A stretch of DNA of 64,000 nucleotides from an uncultured Bacteroidota bacterium (GTDB taxonomy: Bacteria; Bacteroidota; Bacteroidia; Flavobacteriales; Flavobacteriaceae). Positions within the stretch are counted from its first letter, which is position 1; each line of letters begins with the position of its first letter. Shown piece after piece: positions 63,926-64,000 of this stretch. The notes under the pieces are model-generated. The model was not told where the DNA came from and made no database searches. It saw nothing but the letters and a program-made list of their open reading frames with translations. Position numbers and translations under genes: made by a program. Location of the stretch: NCBI GenBank assembly GCA_913047695.1, contig CAJWUI010000003.1:1-64000 (forward strand), given 5' to 3'.

Positions 63926-64000
63926 ATACTTCTAAATCCATTTTAATCACAGGAGGTGCTGGGTTTATTGGGAGTTATCTTGTTAAAAGATTACTTAAAA
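63922..64000 (+). CDS. rfbB: dTDP-glucose 4,6-dehydratase, N-terminal fragment (cut by window end)
   Basis: The last 79 bases encode MNTSKSILITGGAGFIGSYL and continue past the edge. The Rossmann motif GGAGFIGS and the position directly after rfbA, rfbC and rfbD make RfbB the natural reading. Only 26 codons are seen, so another SDR sugar enzyme cannot be excluded. Its ATG overlaps the rfbD stop by 4 bases. Confidence 0.75.
   Translation, partial: MNTSKSILITGGAGFIGSYLVKRLLK

Noticed and set aside
1-64000. tRNA, rRNA, CRISPR arrays, insertion sequences, integrase or restriction genes
   Set aside because: Looked for on both strands by eye; no cloverleaf-like sequence, repeat-spacer pattern or transposase/integrase motif was recognised. 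A dedicated scan (tRNA and covariance-model search) would be needed to exclude small RNAs.

Overview
The window is 64 kb of AT-rich, tightly packed DNA from a member of the Bacteroidota, most likely a marine Flavobacteriia. This inference rests on flavobacterial lipoprotein signals, promoter elements resembling TTTG-N19-TAnnTTTG, an UpxY-type NusG paralogue heading a polysaccharide operon, a DUF285 surface protein, GerE-type regulators of the Bacteroidota kind, and an aconitase of the mitochondrial type. No rRNA, tRNA, transposase or CRISPR array was seen, so the genus cannot be fixed.

Region 1 (1-28 kb) is a scavenging and catabolic region with short, mostly monocistronic or two-gene units on both strands. 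It holds aconitase; a pair of lipoproteins (an S45 penicillin-acylase-like Ntn hydrolase and an M81/MlrC-like metallopeptidase); a sugar-porter MFS carrier with a GH32 fructanase; an enolase-superfamily epimerase overlapping a DUF1611 protein (the DgcA/DgcN pair known for D-glutamate catabolism); a 2-hydroxyacid dehydrogenase; a CAP-domain lipoprotein; an exported M20 amidohydrolase; AGCS and SSS sodium symporters; a Tat-signal PLP aminotransferase; NupC; pirin; a TonB-dependent receptor; and an S13 D,D-carboxypeptidase. Together they suggest uptake and dismantling of peptides, amides, D-amino acids, nucleosides and fructans, but no single pathway is proven.

Region 2 (28-30.5 kb) is a stand-alone 712-residue lipoprotein with a coiled-coil stalk and a long Ala/Thr/Ser-rich repeat body. 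Its own promoter, a structured leader, a strong terminator and a strikingly biased codon use suggest that it is abundant at the cell surface.

Region 3 (30.5-64 kb) is a large surface-polysaccharide (O-antigen or capsule) locus that continues past the right edge. It starts with a WecA-like initiating transferase on the minus strand and two tandem O-antigen ligase/polymerase-TPR paralogues. UpxY, a winged-helix regulator, a phosphomannose-isomerase-type cupin, a TagD-like nucleotidyltransferase and Ugd follow. The variable core contains Gmd plus a perosamine-synthase-like aminotransferase, a GT11, a Wzx flippase, methyltransferases, a UDP-glucuronate-4-epimerase-like enzyme, a CapD-like dehydratase without membrane domain, glycosyltransferases, and an unusual three-gene metabolic cassette (fold-III PLP decarboxylase, class IV aminotransferase, HpcH/HpaI aldolase). 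Then come the UDP-L-FucNAc genes (fnlA, fnlB, wecB) with a WbuB-type transferase, an inverted MBOAT/SGNH-like O-acylation pair, and the dTDP-L-rhamnose genes rfbA-C-D-B (rfbB cut by the window end). The predicted glycan could contain uronic acid, GDP-derived 4-amino-sugar, L-FucNAc and L-rhamnose, with methyl and acyl decorations.

The items most worth a second look are the aldolase/aminotransferase/decarboxylase cassette (50.3-53.3 kb), a decayed second copy of the TagD-like nucleotidyltransferase (40.5-41.0 kb), the structured leaders around upxY, the tandem ligase/polymerase pair and the abundant-looking lipoprotein.
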